DNA of 64,000 bases from Bacteroidales bacterium. GTDB lineage: Bacteria; Bacteroidota; Bacteroidia; Bacteroidales; VadinHA17. Positions 27,464 to 35,990 of this stretch are shown piece by piece (the first letter of the stretch is position 1; the number at the start of each line of letters is the position of its first letter). The stretch covers positions 25,332-89,331 of the forward strand of contig JAOZPG010000008.1 of NCBI GenBank assembly GCA_029932855.1, in the 5' to 3' direction. Below the pieces are notes generated by a model. That model was not told the origin of the DNA, searched no databases, and saw only the letters and a program-made list of their open reading frames with translations. Position numbers and translations under genes: made by a program.

Positions 27464-28912
27464 ATGGAAAAAGAGCAAGATAAAATATTAAATGAAATAA
27501 CCCAGGGTGATTATAAATATGGTTTCTATACGAATATTGAAATGGAGACCTTCCCAAAAGGGCTGAACGAGGATGTTGTGCGTATGATCTCGGCAAAAAA
27601 GAAAGAACCTGAATTTTTGCTGGAGTTTCGTCTGAAAGCATTCAGACACTGGAAAAAAATGAAAATGCCAGACTGGGCGCAACTTAATATCCCGGAGATA
27701 GATTACCAGAATATTATTTATTATGCTGCTCCAAAGAAAAAGCCTGAGCTGGAAAGTCTTGATGAGGTAGATCCTGAGCTAAGGGAGACTTTTGATAAGT
27801 TGGGGATAGCTCTTGATGAACAAAAAAGGCTTACCGGTGTTGCTGTGGATGCTGTGATAGACAGTGTATCGGTAAAAACCACTTTTAAAGAAACACTTGC
27901 CGAACTTGGGATAATATTCAGCTCTTTCAGTGAGGCTGTCAGGGAACATCCCGACCTGGTAAGAAAATACCTGGGATCTGTGGTTCCCTATTCCGATAAT
28001 TTCTTTGCGGCCCTCAACTCAGCAGTTTTCAGTGACGGTTCATTTTGTTATATTCCCAAAGGTGTTCGCTGCCCTATGGAACTCTCTACATATTTCAGGA
28101 TAAATGCTGCAAATACCGGCCAGTTTGAAAGGACCCTTATTGTTGCAGATGAAAGTTCATATGTAAGTTACCTGGAGGGTTGTACTGCTCCTCAAAGAGA
28201 TGAGAATCAGTTGCATGCTGCCATAGTTGAGATCATTGCACATGAAAGTGCTGAGGTAAAATATTCCACAGTTCAAAACTGGTATCCTGGTGATAAAAAC
28301 GGATTGGGTGGTATTTTTAATTTTGTTACCAAGAGGGGGATATGCAAGGGAGATAATTCAAAAATATCATGGACACAGGTTGAGACCGGATCGGCAATTA
28401 CCTGGAAGTACCCGAGCTGCATACTTAAAGGGAATAATTCGTCTGCCGAGTTTTATTCGGTTGCTGTTACCAACAACCATCAACAGGCAGATACAGGCAC
28501 AAAAATGATACATATAGGAAAAAATACCAGGAGCCTGATAGTATCGAAAGGAATATCTGCAGGAAATAGTCAGAACAGTTACAGGGGCCTGGTAAAAGTT
28601 TTAAAGAATGCTGATAATGCAAGGAACTTTTCCCAGTGTGACTCGTTGCTCCTGGGTGATAAATGCGGGGCACATACATTTCCATATATTGAGGCTAATA
28701 ATTCCAGCTCTGTGGTTGAACATGAGGCTACAACCTCGAAAATTGGTGAAGATCAGATATTTTATTGTAACCAAAGAGGTATATCTACAGAAGATGCAAT
28801 AGGCCTGATAGTTAATGGTTATACTAAAGAGGTATTGAACAAGCTTCCCATGGAATTTGCTGTGGAAGCCCAAAAACTGTTACAGATAAGCCTTGAGGGA
28901 AGTGTAGGCTAA
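27464..28912 (+). CDS. sufB: Fe-S cluster assembly scaffold protein SufB
   Basis: 482 aa. The SufB beta-helix core is recognised from [68 protein letters not shown]-like ([12 protein letters not shown]) and [19 protein letters not shown]; the conserved Cys-Asp in the last motif is part of the cluster/sulfur-handling site in the family. SufB with SufC and SufD forms the SufBC2D scaffold that builds Fe-S clusters in the cytosol. First gene of the operon; the next gene begins 106 bp downstream, the largest gap within the unit. Confidence 0.98.
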   Translation: MEKEQDKILNEITQGDYKYGFYTNIEMETFPKGLNEDVVRMISAKKKEPEFLLEFRLKAFRHWKKMKMPDWAQLNIPEIDYQNIIYYAAPKKKPELESLDEVDPELRETFDKLGIALDEQKRLTGVAVDAVIDSVSVKTTFKETLAELGIIFSSFSEAVREHPDLVRKYLGSVVPYSDNFFAALNSAVFSDGSFCYIPKGVRCPMELSTYFRINAANTGQFERTLIVADESSYVSYLEGCTAPQRDENQLHAAIVEIIAHESAEVKYSTVQNWYPGDKNGLGGIFNFVTKRGICKGDNSKISWTQVETGSAITWKYPSCILKGNNSSAEFYSVAVTNNHQQADTGTKMIHIGKNTRSLIVSKGISAGNSQNSYRGLVKVLKNADNARNFSQCDSLLLGDKCGAHTFPYIEANNSSSVVEHEATTSKIGEDQIFYCNQRGISTEDAIGLIVNGYTKEVLNKLPMEFAVEAQKLLQISLEGSVG

Positions 28913-29018
28913 GCAGGAGGCAGGATATAATATACCGGAACAGCCGACATGTTTAATTTGGGAAGGCCCCCGGTACTGAAATTTATAAATTAAAGACTTA
29001 ATAGTTAAAAGAGTTTAT

Positions 29019-29774
29019 ATGTTAATTATAAAAGACTTACATGCCGAGATTGATGGTAAGGAAATACTAAAAGGAATAAACCTCGAATTAAAGGCAGGGG
29101 AGGTTCATGCCATAATGGGTCCCAACGGATCGGGCAAATCCACTCTTGCTTCGGTAATATCGGGCAGGGATCTGGTTAAAGTTACAAAGGGGAAGGTGAT
29201 TTATAAGGGGAACAATCTTCTTGATATGAGTCCCGAAGCAAGATCACACGCAGGGATATTCCTGGGTTTTCAGTACCCGATAGAAATTCCCGGGGTTAGT
29301 ATAATAAATTTTATGAAAACAGCCCTGAATGAGCATCGTAAGGCCAGGGGAGAGGATGCTATCAGTCCCTCGGATTTTCTTAAGCTTATGAGGGAGAAAA
29401 AGGCTCTGGTGGAAATAGATTCATCTCTTGTTAACAGGTCGGTAAATGAAGGTTTTTCCGGTGGAGAGAAAAAACGTAATGAAATATTCCAGATGGCTAT
29501 GCTTGAGCCTGAACTGGCAATTCTTGATGAAACTGATTCGGGGCTTGATATTGATGCACTGAGGACTGTGGCCAATGGTGTGAATAAGCTGAAAACCCCG
29601 AAAAATGCTACCATAGTTATTACCCATTACCAGAGGTTACTGGATTATATTATACCCGACAGGGTACATGTACTGTATAAGGGAAGGATTGTTAAGTCGA
29701 GTGGCAGGGAGCTGGCAATGGAACTTGAGGAAAAAGGTTACGACTGGATAAAGAAAGAATTGGCAAATGATTAA
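29019..29774 (+). CDS. sufC: Fe-S cluster assembly ATPase SufC
   Basis: 251 aa ABC-type ATPase without membrane domain. Walker A GPNGSGKST (34-42), Q-loop GFQYPIEIPG, signature GFSGGEKKRNEI, Walker B LAILDETDSGLDID and switch histidine in VITHYQRLL. The FSGGEKKRNEI variant is diagnostic of SufC. It drives conformational change of the SufBC2D scaffold with ATP. Located between sufB and sufD. Confidence 0.98.
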   Translation: MLIIKDLHAEIDGKEILKGINLELKAGEVHAIMGPNGSGKSTLASVISGRDLVKVTKGKVIYKGNNLLDMSPEARSHAGIFLGFQYPIEIPGVSIINFMKTALNEHRKARGEDAISPSDFLKLMREKKALVEIDSSLVNRSVNEGFSGGEKKRNEIFQMAMLEPELAILDETDSGLDIDALRTVANGVNKLKTPKNATIVITHYQRLLDYIIPDRVHVLYKGRIVKSSGRELAMELEEKGYDWIKKELAND

Positions 29775-29804
29775 GTTAAACAGGAGGCAGAGACTGGAAA
29801 AATA

Positions 29805-31169
29805 ATGACAGAGGTTCTTACATATAAAGATAATAAGCTGGATTTTGAGGATATGTTCCGTAAGTCGGAAAAAACCAATGGTCATGTTGCATCTTTTTTA
29901 AGATCTTTCAGGGAGGAGGCAGCCGGCTCTTTTATAAAGTCGGGACTGCCGGGGCAGAATACAACAAAATACAAGTATCTTGACCTGGACGGGCTGTTTT
30001 CCAGAGAGTATTATTACAGGTTCCAGCAGGAGATAGTACATTTCGACATCAATCATGTGTTTAAGTGCGATATCCCCAATATGAATACAAAAATGCAAAT
30101 CCTTTTGAATGGATTTTATTACGGGGGACAGGACAGCCTGGTTGAGTTGCAGGGAGGAGTAAAATGTGGGAGCATGTTACAGGCAGCCCGCGAGATGCCG
30201 GATATATTTGAAAAGTATTATTCAAAAGCTGTGGGCAAGGCTAATGACGGCCTGGTTGATATGAATACTGCCTTGTGGCGTGATGGTTATTTCATATATG
30301 TTCCTAAGAATGGATCTCCCGGTGAGTCTCTTCAGGTAGTGAACCTGGTCTTATCAGAAAGAAATCTGTTCCTGCAGCCCCGGAATATGATAATCCTTGA
30401 GGAAGGAGCTGAGCTTAACCTGGTAGTTTGCGATCATGCCCTGTCAAGAAAGCTGTCATTGTCGAACTCTGTTAGTGAGATCTTTGTGGGAGCAAATGCA
30501 AAGTTCGATTACACTGTTCTTCAGAACGATCATAATTCCGCCTCACAGATAAATTACAATTTCATAGATCAGGGCAGGGACAGCCGGGTGGAGGGGAATA
30601 TTATTTCTTTGCATGGGGGACTCATAAGGAACAACCATATTGTGAAGCTAAGTGGCCGGGGTGCAGAAAATTACCTGGGGGGACTCAATCTTACAGATGG
30701 GGATCAGTATATTGATAATTACGTTTTTGTTGATCATGCTGTGCCTGATTGTTACAGCGAGCAGTTCTTTAAAGGAGTGCTTGATGACAAGGCCAGGGGA
30801 GTATTCAACGGAAGGATACTTGTGCAGCAGGATGCCCAGAAGACACAGGCATACCAGAAAAACAACAATATATTACTTACCGATCATGCCCGTATGAATA
30901 GCAATCCACAGCTTGAGATATATGCAGACGATGTTAAATGTACACATGGAGCTACCGTGGGCCAGATCGATGAGGAAGCAATGTTTTATCTCAGGTCGAG
31001 AGGTATCCCTGAGAATGAGGCAAGGATGATGATGATGTACGGTTTTGCCGAGGAGATAATAAAAAAGATTAAGATAGATTCTTTAAGAGAAAGAATAGAA
31101 GATTTTATTGCCAGGCGCCTGAGGGGTGAAATGACAAGATGCGAGAATTGTTCATTACTTGACAGATAG
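29805..31169 (+). CDS. sufD: Fe-S cluster assembly protein SufD
   Basis: 454 aa, a paralogue of SufB with a shared C-terminal beta-helix: DQYIDNYVFVDHAVPDCYSEQFFKGVLDDKARGVF region, NGRILVQQDAQKTQAYQ, DVKCTHGATVGQIDEEAMFYLRSRG. The conserved histidine in CTHGATVG and the YLRSRGI motif identify SufD. N-terminal helical domain about 1-150. Partner of SufB and SufC. 30 bp after sufC; sufS starts 17 bp after its stop. Confidence 0.96.
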   Translation: MTEVLTYKDNKLDFEDMFRKSEKTNGHVASFLRSFREEAAGSFIKSGLPGQNTTKYKYLDLDGLFSREYYYRFQQEIVHFDINHVFKCDIPNMNTKMQILLNGFYYGGQDSLVELQGGVKCGSMLQAAREMPDIFEKYYSKAVGKANDGLVDMNTALWRDGYFIYVPKNGSPGESLQVVNLVLSERNLFLQPRNMIILEEGAELNLVVCDHALSRKLSLSNSVSEIFVGANAKFDYTVLQNDHNSASQINYNFIDQGRDSRVEGNIISLHGGLIRNNHIVKLSGRGAENYLGGLNLTDGDQYIDNYVFVDHAVPDCYSEQFFKGVLDDKARGVFNGRILVQQDAQKTQAYQKNNNILLTDHARMNSNPQLEIYADDVKCTHGATVGQIDEEAMFYLRSRGIPENEARMMMMYGFAEEIIKKIKIDSLRERIEDFIARRLRGEMTRCENCSLLDR

Positions 31170-31185
31170 GCAGAAAATAAATAAT

Positions 31186-32403
31186 ATGCTTGATGTAAAA
31201 AAGATAAGAAATGATTTTCCGGCTCTTCACCAGGAGGTTCATGGCAGGGATCTTGTTTATTTTGATAATGCGGCCACAAGCATGAAGCCGGCTGAAGTTA
31301 TTGATACATTAAGAGAAGTTTACTCAAAGAGAAACTCCAATGTTCACAGGGGGATACATTATCTCAGCATGAGAATGACAGAAGAGTATGAAGCTGCCAG
31401 ACGCAGGGTGATGCGTTTTATCAATGCAAGCTCGGAAAGAGAAATAATATTTACCGGGGGCACTACGGCATCGATAAATACCATTGCTTATAGCTTTGGA
31501 GAAGAGTTTATTAAAAGTGGGGATGAGATAATTGTTTCAGCTATGGAGCATCATTCAAACCTGGTGCCATGGCAGCTTATTGCCAGGCGCAAGGGAGCAA
31601 AGCTCAGGGTGATTCCCATGAATGACCGGGGGGAGTTGCTGATACAATCGCTTGATGAGCTTATTAGCGACAAAACCAGGATAATTGCTGTTAACCATGT
31701 CTCCAATGCACTGGGAACTATCAATCCTGTTAAGGAAATAATTACAAAAGCTCATGACCGGGATATTCCTGTGTTGGTGGACGGGGCACAGGCAATACCT
31801 CACGGGAATGTTGATGTGCAGGAGCTTGATTGCGACTTTTATGCTTTTTCAGGACATAAGGTTTACGGGCCCAATGGGATTGGTGTTTTATATGGCAAGG
31901 AGGAATGGCTGGAGAAGTTGCCCCCATGGCAGGGAGGAGGTGATATGGTTAAGAGGGTTAGTTATGAAGAGACCAGTTATGCAGATCTCCCCCTTAAGTT
32001 TGAGGCAGGTACTGCCAATTACCCGGGGGCGATAGCTCTTGCAACAGCACTCGATTATATCAGCTCTTTGGGAATAGCTAATATTGCTGCATATGAGAAG
32101 GAATTACTGGATTATGCTAATCACAGGCTGGGAGAGATAGGGGGACTAAAAATTTATGGTGAAGCTGAAAACAAAATCAGCATTATTTCATTTCAGCTTG
32201 AGGGGATACATGAGTCTGATGCAGGAATGGTGTTGGATAAAATGGGGATAGCGCTAAGAACAGGAACACATTGTGCAGAACCTGTAATGACAGCTTTTGG
32301 GATTAAAGGGATCCTGAGGGCATCTATGGTTTTTTATAATAATATGGAAGAGATTGATCGCCTGGCAGATGCTTTGAAAAAGTTAAAGCAAATGTTTGGA
32401 TGA
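31186..32403 (+). CDS. sufS: Cysteine desulfurase SufS
   Basis: 405 aa from the ATG at 31186; an in-frame TTG at 31159 would overlap sufD and is not convincing. PLP enzyme that takes sulfur from cysteine as a persulfide. PLP lysine K225 in FSGHKVYGPNG; active-site C363 in RTGTHCAEP, the RxGxHCA form of group II (SufS-type) desulfurases, which depend on SufE. N-terminal DYFDNAATS-type motif is present as VYFDNAATSMKP. Followed by sufE. Confidence 0.97.
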   Translation: MLDVKKIRNDFPALHQEVHGRDLVYFDNAATSMKPAEVIDTLREVYSKRNSNVHRGIHYLSMRMTEEYEAARRRVMRFINASSEREIIFTGGTTASINTIAYSFGEEFIKSGDEIIVSAMEHHSNLVPWQLIARRKGAKLRVIPMNDRGELLIQSLDELISDKTRIIAVNHVSNALGTINPVKEIITKAHDRDIPVLVDGAQAIPHGNVDVQELDCDFYAFSGHKVYGPNGIGVLYGKEEWLEKLPPWQGGGDMVKRVSYEETSYADLPLKFEAGTANYPGAIALATALDYISSLGIANIAAYEKELLDYANHRLGEIGGLKIYGEAENKISIISFQLEGIHESDAGMVLDKMGIALRTGTHCAEPVMTAFGIKGILRASMVFYNNMEEIDRLADALKKLKQMFG

Positions 32404-32466
32404 TATGTTTAAGGCCCGCGGGGGCTAGTAGTCCGGCCGCAATTGCAAGAATTTTTTTTTAAAAAT

Positions 32467-32889
32467 ATGACTATTAAGGAAGCACAGGAACAGATAATAG
32501 AAGAATTTGAGGTTTATGAGGACTGGATGGACAGGTATAATTACCTTATTGAGCTGAGTGGAGAGATGGAAGCTATGGATGAGAAATTTAAGACCAATGA
32601 ATATTTGATTGAAGGATGCCAGTCAAGGCTATGGTTACATGCAGAAATGCAGGGAGAAAAGATCATTTTCACAGCCGACTCAGACGCGATAATTACCAGG
32701 GGAATAGTCGCTTTGCTTACAGGCCTGTTATCCGGCAGGACCCCGGAGGAAGTGAAGGATGCCGATCTGTTTTTTATAGACCGGATAGGTTTGAAAGAAA
32801 ACCTTAGTCCCACCAGGGCAAACGGACTGCTTGCAATAATAAAACAAATGAAGCTATATGCCCTGGCATATTATGCAAAACAACAGTAA
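32467..32889 (+). CDS. sufE: Sulfur acceptor protein SufE
   Basis: 140 aa from the ATG at 32467; an upstream in-frame TTG at 32443 adds eight residues including FFF and is less likely. Catalytic cysteine C51 in LIEGCQSRLWL accepts persulfide from SufS and passes it to SufB. The YEDWMDRYNYLIELSGEME start and ISRGIVALL-like segment (ITRGIVALLTGLLSG) match the family. 63 bp after sufS; that spacer has a GC-rich stretch without clear function. Confidence 0.95.
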   Translation: MTIKEAQEQIIEEFEVYEDWMDRYNYLIELSGEMEAMDEKFKTNEYLIEGCQSRLWLHAEMQGEKIIFTADSDAIITRGIVALLTGLLSGRTPEEVKDADLFFIDRIGLKENLSPTRANGLLAIIKQMKLYALAYYAKQQ

Positions 32890-32949
32890 ATCAAATGAGG
32901 ATAAGAAACGAGCTCAGCGAAGCTAATTAAATAACTAAATTATTTTCTT

Positions 32950-33252
32950 GTGAATTTAGAAAAGAATATTGTTGAAGTTCTTAAGAGCATCTACGACCCC
33001 GAGATCCCTGTTAATATATATGAGCTGGGACTTATTTATGAGATCAATATAGATGATGATAACAGGGTTCAGATTATCATGACCCTTACAGCACCTAACT
33101 GTCCTATGGCCGACGAGTTGCTTGGGGAGGTACATCAGAAGATAAGTGCATTGGAAGAAGTAAAGGAAGTTGACCTGAAACTTACATTCGATCCTCCCTG
33201 GGACCAGAGCATGCTTTCAGAAGAGGCTGCTCTCTCTCTTGGTTTGTTATAA
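32950..33252 (+). CDS. MIP18/DUF59-family Fe-S assembly protein (SufT/YitW-like)
   Basis: 100 aa, GTG start at 32950. Complete DUF59 domain: VLKSIYDPEIPVNIYELGLIY and the conserved cysteine in MTLTAPNCPMADELL. Related proteins (SufT, the eukaryotic MIP18/CIA2 subunit) assist Fe-S cluster maturation or transfer to targets in the cytosol. Placed 60 bp after sufE and 8 bp before queG, so it is the last dedicated suf gene of the unit. The exact step is not established for this subfamily. Confidence 0.9.
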   Translation: MNLEKNIVEVLKSIYDPEIPVNIYELGLIYEINIDDDNRVQIIMTLTAPNCPMADELLGEVHQKISALEEVKEVDLKLTFDPPWDQSMLSEEAALSLGLL

Positions 33253-33260
33253 ACATAGCT

Positions 33261-34226
33261 ATGGCTGGCAAAACCGCATATGCAGAGAAAATAAAATCTT
33301 TTGCTTTACAGCTGGGCTTTGATGATTGCGGCATTTCAAAAGCCGCCATACTGGCCGATGATTCCCGGAGGCTGGAGCGTTGGCTGGAGCAGGATATGCA
33401 TGCCGGGATGAAATATATGGAGAATCATTTCGTAAAAAGAACAGACCCCCGGGAGCTTGTTCCCGGGGCAAGGTCTGTGATTTCGGTATTACTTAATTAT
33501 TATCCCGGGAAAGTTCAGGAAAGAGAGAATACCCCACGAGTCTCGAAATATGCATATGGAAAGGATTATCACCAGCTAATAAAGGAGAAACTGAAAAAGC
33601 TTCTTCAGCTTATGCAATCGGAGTTTGGAAATATCAGAGGAAGAGCATTTGTTGATTCGGCCCCTGTGCTTGACAGGGCATGGGCTGCCAGGTCGGGCCT
33701 GGGGTGGATAGGAAAAAACTCTATGCTTATTTCCAAAAAATATGGCTCTTTTGTTTTTATAGGGGAGCTTATTACTGACCTGAACATAGCCACCCGGAAA
33801 AATTTGCCTGAAGGAAATACAGGAGACAATATTGAATCTGTGGCCAAGGATTATTGCGGTAGCTGTACCAGGTGCATAGATGCCTGTCCCACCGGTGCTA
33901 TCACCAGGCCATACCTGATTGACAGCAGGAAATGCATCTCCTATCTAAGCATAGAGGAGAAAGGAGATATCCCGGTTAGCTTTAAGGATAAACTGAATAA
34001 TTGGATATTTGGATGCGATATCTGTCAGGATGTGTGTCCATGGAACAATAAGGCAGTAATACACAGTACGGAAGAATTTAGAACCGGGGCTGAGCTGCAG
34101 GATATGGATAAAGAAGACTGGCAGGGAATGAGCAGAGGAGAGTTTGATAAGCTATTTGCCGGTTCGGCACTGCAAAGAGCCGGTTATGATAAGATAAAGA
34201 GAAACCTGGACTTCCTTTATTCCTGA
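33261..34226 (+). CDS. queG: Epoxyqueuosine reductase
   Basis: 321 aa. N-terminal DUF1730 domain (FDDCGISKA), DSAPVLDRAWAARSGLGWIGKNS, then two 4Fe-4S motifs, CGSCTRCIDACPTGAI and CDICQDVCPWN. QueG uses cobalamin and the clusters to reduce epoxyqueuosine to queuosine in the tRNA wobble position. Position at the end of the suf operon fits its need for Fe-S clusters. It has no HEAT-repeat tail, as in the shorter members of the family. A hairpin terminator follows immediately. Confidence 0.95.
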   Translation: MAGKTAYAEKIKSFALQLGFDDCGISKAAILADDSRRLERWLEQDMHAGMKYMENHFVKRTDPRELVPGARSVISVLLNYYPGKVQERENTPRVSKYAYGKDYHQLIKEKLKKLLQLMQSEFGNIRGRAFVDSAPVLDRAWAARSGLGWIGKNSMLISKKYGSFVFIGELITDLNIATRKNLPEGNTGDNIESVAKDYCGSCTRCIDACPTGAITRPYLIDSRKCISYLSIEEKGDIPVSFKDKLNNWIFGCDICQDVCPWNNKAVIHSTEEFRTGAELQDMDKEDWQGMSRGEFDKLFAGSALQRAGYDKIKRNLDFLYS

Positions 34227-34250
34227 AGACTGATGGTCAGTCTTGCTTTT
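34226..34250 (+). terminator. Probable terminator after queG
   Basis: AAGACTGA (34226-34233), a 3-nt loop and TCAGTCTT (34237-34244) form a perfect 8-bp hairpin that overlaps the last base of the queG stop codon; GCTTTT follows. The T tract is short and offset by two bases, so efficiency is uncertain. Confidence 0.6.
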
Positions 34251-34282
34251 CATGTGTAAATGCCCTGGCTGATGCTCAAAAA

Positions 34283-34693
34283 TCAGCTTTCAGAATCAAT
34301 GAGCGTTACAACTATTTCCCTGTTGCTTCTTGGTCCGTCGAACTCACAAAGGAATATATTTTGCCAGGTAGATAAACCCATCTTTCCGTTCATTACCGGA
34401 ATTGTCTCGGAAGGCCCAACCAGTCCGGCTTTCAGATGAGAATCCCCGTTCCCGTCCTGCTGATCGTGTTCCCATACGCCATGGGGGATAAGCTTTTTCA
34501 ACAGGCTTATTACATCATTTTGCACCGACTGGTCCCAGTTTTCCTGAATCATTATTGCAGCTGTGGCTCCCCTTACATAAACATTTATAAGGCCCTCCTT
34601 TATTCTGCTGGCAGAAACTATACTTTTTACCTTATGAGTAATATCGGTGAGGCCGTTATAGTGGGGAGTGCTTATTTGTATTACTTCATGCAT
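34283..34693 (-). CDS. YjbQ/UPF0047-family protein
   Basis: 136 aa single-domain protein. Conserved features: GLINVYVRGATAAIMIQEN, WEHDQQDGNGDSHLKAGLVGPSETIPVMNG and GLSTWQNIFLCEFDGPRSNREI. The H-x-x-x-x-x-x-N-x-x-x-H-like cluster (H118-type His in HDQQDGNGDSHLK) is the metal-binding signature of the family. Some members show thiamine-phosphate synthase activity, but the physiological role is unsettled. The gene is monocistronic, convergent with queG and divergent from the GSCFA gene. Confidence 0.88.
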   Translation of the reverse strand: MHEVIQISTPHYNGLTDITHKVKSIVSASRIKEGLINVYVRGATAAIMIQENWDQSVQNDVISLLKKLIPHGVWEHDQQDGNGDSHLKAGLVGPSETIPVMNGKMGLSTWQNIFLCEFDGPRSNREIVVTLIDSES

Positions 34694-34858
34694 TTCTATA
34701 CTTTTAGAATGATATTAAGTCTTTGAACAGAGAATAAATTACGGAATGATAAGTCCTTACCGCTATTTAAAGATATTATATCAGGCAGTAATTCTGAAAA
34801 AATTCCTATTATGTTTTTTTAAATATTTAATTTTCCGGATTTAATACCAGCTTTAAAC

Positions 34859-35842
34859 ATGAATAAATTCAGAACAGAGGTAGATATAGCGGGCTATGAT
34901 CCCGGTATTTCGTACCGGTCGAAAGTCTTGTTTATGGGCTCCTGCTTTACCAATCATATTGGAGGGAAGATGGATGAGCTGAAATTTGATGTGGAAATAA
35001 ATCCTTTTGGGATAACATATAACCCCATGTCTTTAAAGCAGGGTCTGGATATTTTGCTTGAGAGCTATGTTTTTACTGAAAAGGACCTGGGTTTTAACAA
35101 TGGCCTGTGGTATAGTTTTTATCATCACTCTGAGTTTTCTAATGCCGATAAGGGATTATGTATTGAGAATATAAATAAGCGTATAAGGGAGGCCTCTGAA
35201 TATCTGAAAGAGACAGACTTCCTCTTCCTGAGTTTTGGAACGGCCAGGGTTTATGAGCTGAAGGAAACAGGCAGGGTGGTATCCAACTGTCATAAACTGC
35301 CTGCAAGTCTTTTTAAGCATAACATGTTGGGTGCCGGGGAGATTGAGGAGCATTATGCAGTACTATTTGACAGTCTTTTTAAATATAATCCAAAATTGAA
35401 GATTATACTTACTCTTAGTCCCATCAGGCACTGGAAAGATGGGGCAGAGGGTAACCAGCTGAGCAAGGCAACACTTATGGTGGCAATACATAAGCTGGTT
35501 GACGGCTATAAGAGTCTTGAGTATTTTCCTTCATACGAAATAATGATGGATGACCTGAGGGATTACAGGTTCTATGCCGATGATATGATACATGTTTCGG
35601 ATGTGGCTGTTGACTATATCTGGAGAAAATTCAGGAATGCTTTTCTTGACAAAGAGGCACAAAGCCTGATCCGGGCAATTGAAAGAATATTAAAGGCAGT
35701 AGGGCACAGGCCTTTTGAACCTGCTTCACAGGTCCATAAGGATTTTCTTGCGGGAGTGCTTAAGAAGATTGAAGATATTGAGAAGAAGCATCCCGTTATT
35801 GATCTGGCCAAAGAAAAACTGCAGGTGATAAGGCAGTTATAA
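34859..35842 (+). CDS. GSCFA-domain protein
   Basis: 327 aa. The family-defining motif is present as FMGSCFTNHIGGKM (from residue 26), with LFLSFGTARVYEL, NCHKLPASLF, LTLSPIRHWKDGAEGN and YRFYADDMIHVSDVAVDYIW further on; the GSCF serine, the SPIRH block and the final D-x-x-H suggest an SGNH-hydrolase-like fold. The likely activity is ester or acyl hydrolysis/transfer, but no substrate is known for GSCFA proteins. No signal peptide, so cytosolic. Stands alone. Confidence 0.88.
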   Translation: MNKFRTEVDIAGYDPGISYRSKVLFMGSCFTNHIGGKMDELKFDVEINPFGITYNPMSLKQGLDILLESYVFTEKDLGFNNGLWYSFYHHSEFSNADKGLCIENINKRIREASEYLKETDFLFLSFGTARVYELKETGRVVSNCHKLPASLFKHNMLGAGEIEEHYAVLFDSLFKYNPKLKIILTLSPIRHWKDGAEGNQLSKATLMVAIHKLVDGYKSLEYFPSYEIMMDDLRDYRFYADDMIHVSDVAVDYIWRKFRNAFLDKEAQSLIRAIERILKAVGHRPFEPASQVHKDFLAGVLKKIEDIEKKHPVIDLAKEKLQVIRQL

Positions 35843-35890
35843 GCGTCAATATCCAGGGCGGGAGTACTTATAAGCTCTAACAAAACTCCT

Positions 35891-35920
35891 GCCGGTCCAC
35901 TTAATTTGCACCGGCCTTTT
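35891..35920 (+). terminator. Probable terminator after the GSCFA gene
   Basis: GCCGGT (35891-35896) pairs exactly with ACCGGC (35910-35915), followed by CTTTT. An overlapping alternative stem exists upstream, GGCGGGAGT (35857-35865) with ACTCCTGCC (35885-35893), sharing the GCC at 35891-35893, so the two structures exclude each other. Confidence 0.5.
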
Positions 35921-35964
35921 ATTCCCCATCACGGCAATTCAATATCCATGTAAATTATTATACT

Positions 35965-35972
35965 TAATTTTG
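35965..35972 (+). promoter_or_regulatory. Candidate -7 element for the DAK2-DegV gene
   Basis: TAATTTTG fits TAnnTTTG and ends 18 nt before the ATG at 35991. No -33 element at standard spacing. Confidence 0.35.
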
Positions 35973-35990
35973 TCCAATTTTTTAATTGAA

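Noticed and set aside
28914-29790. Repeated CAGGAGGCAG just after the sufB and sufC stop codons
   Set aside because: Only two copies; the first is about 100 nt from sufC, so it is not its ribosome site. Probably chance or remnant purine-rich spacer.
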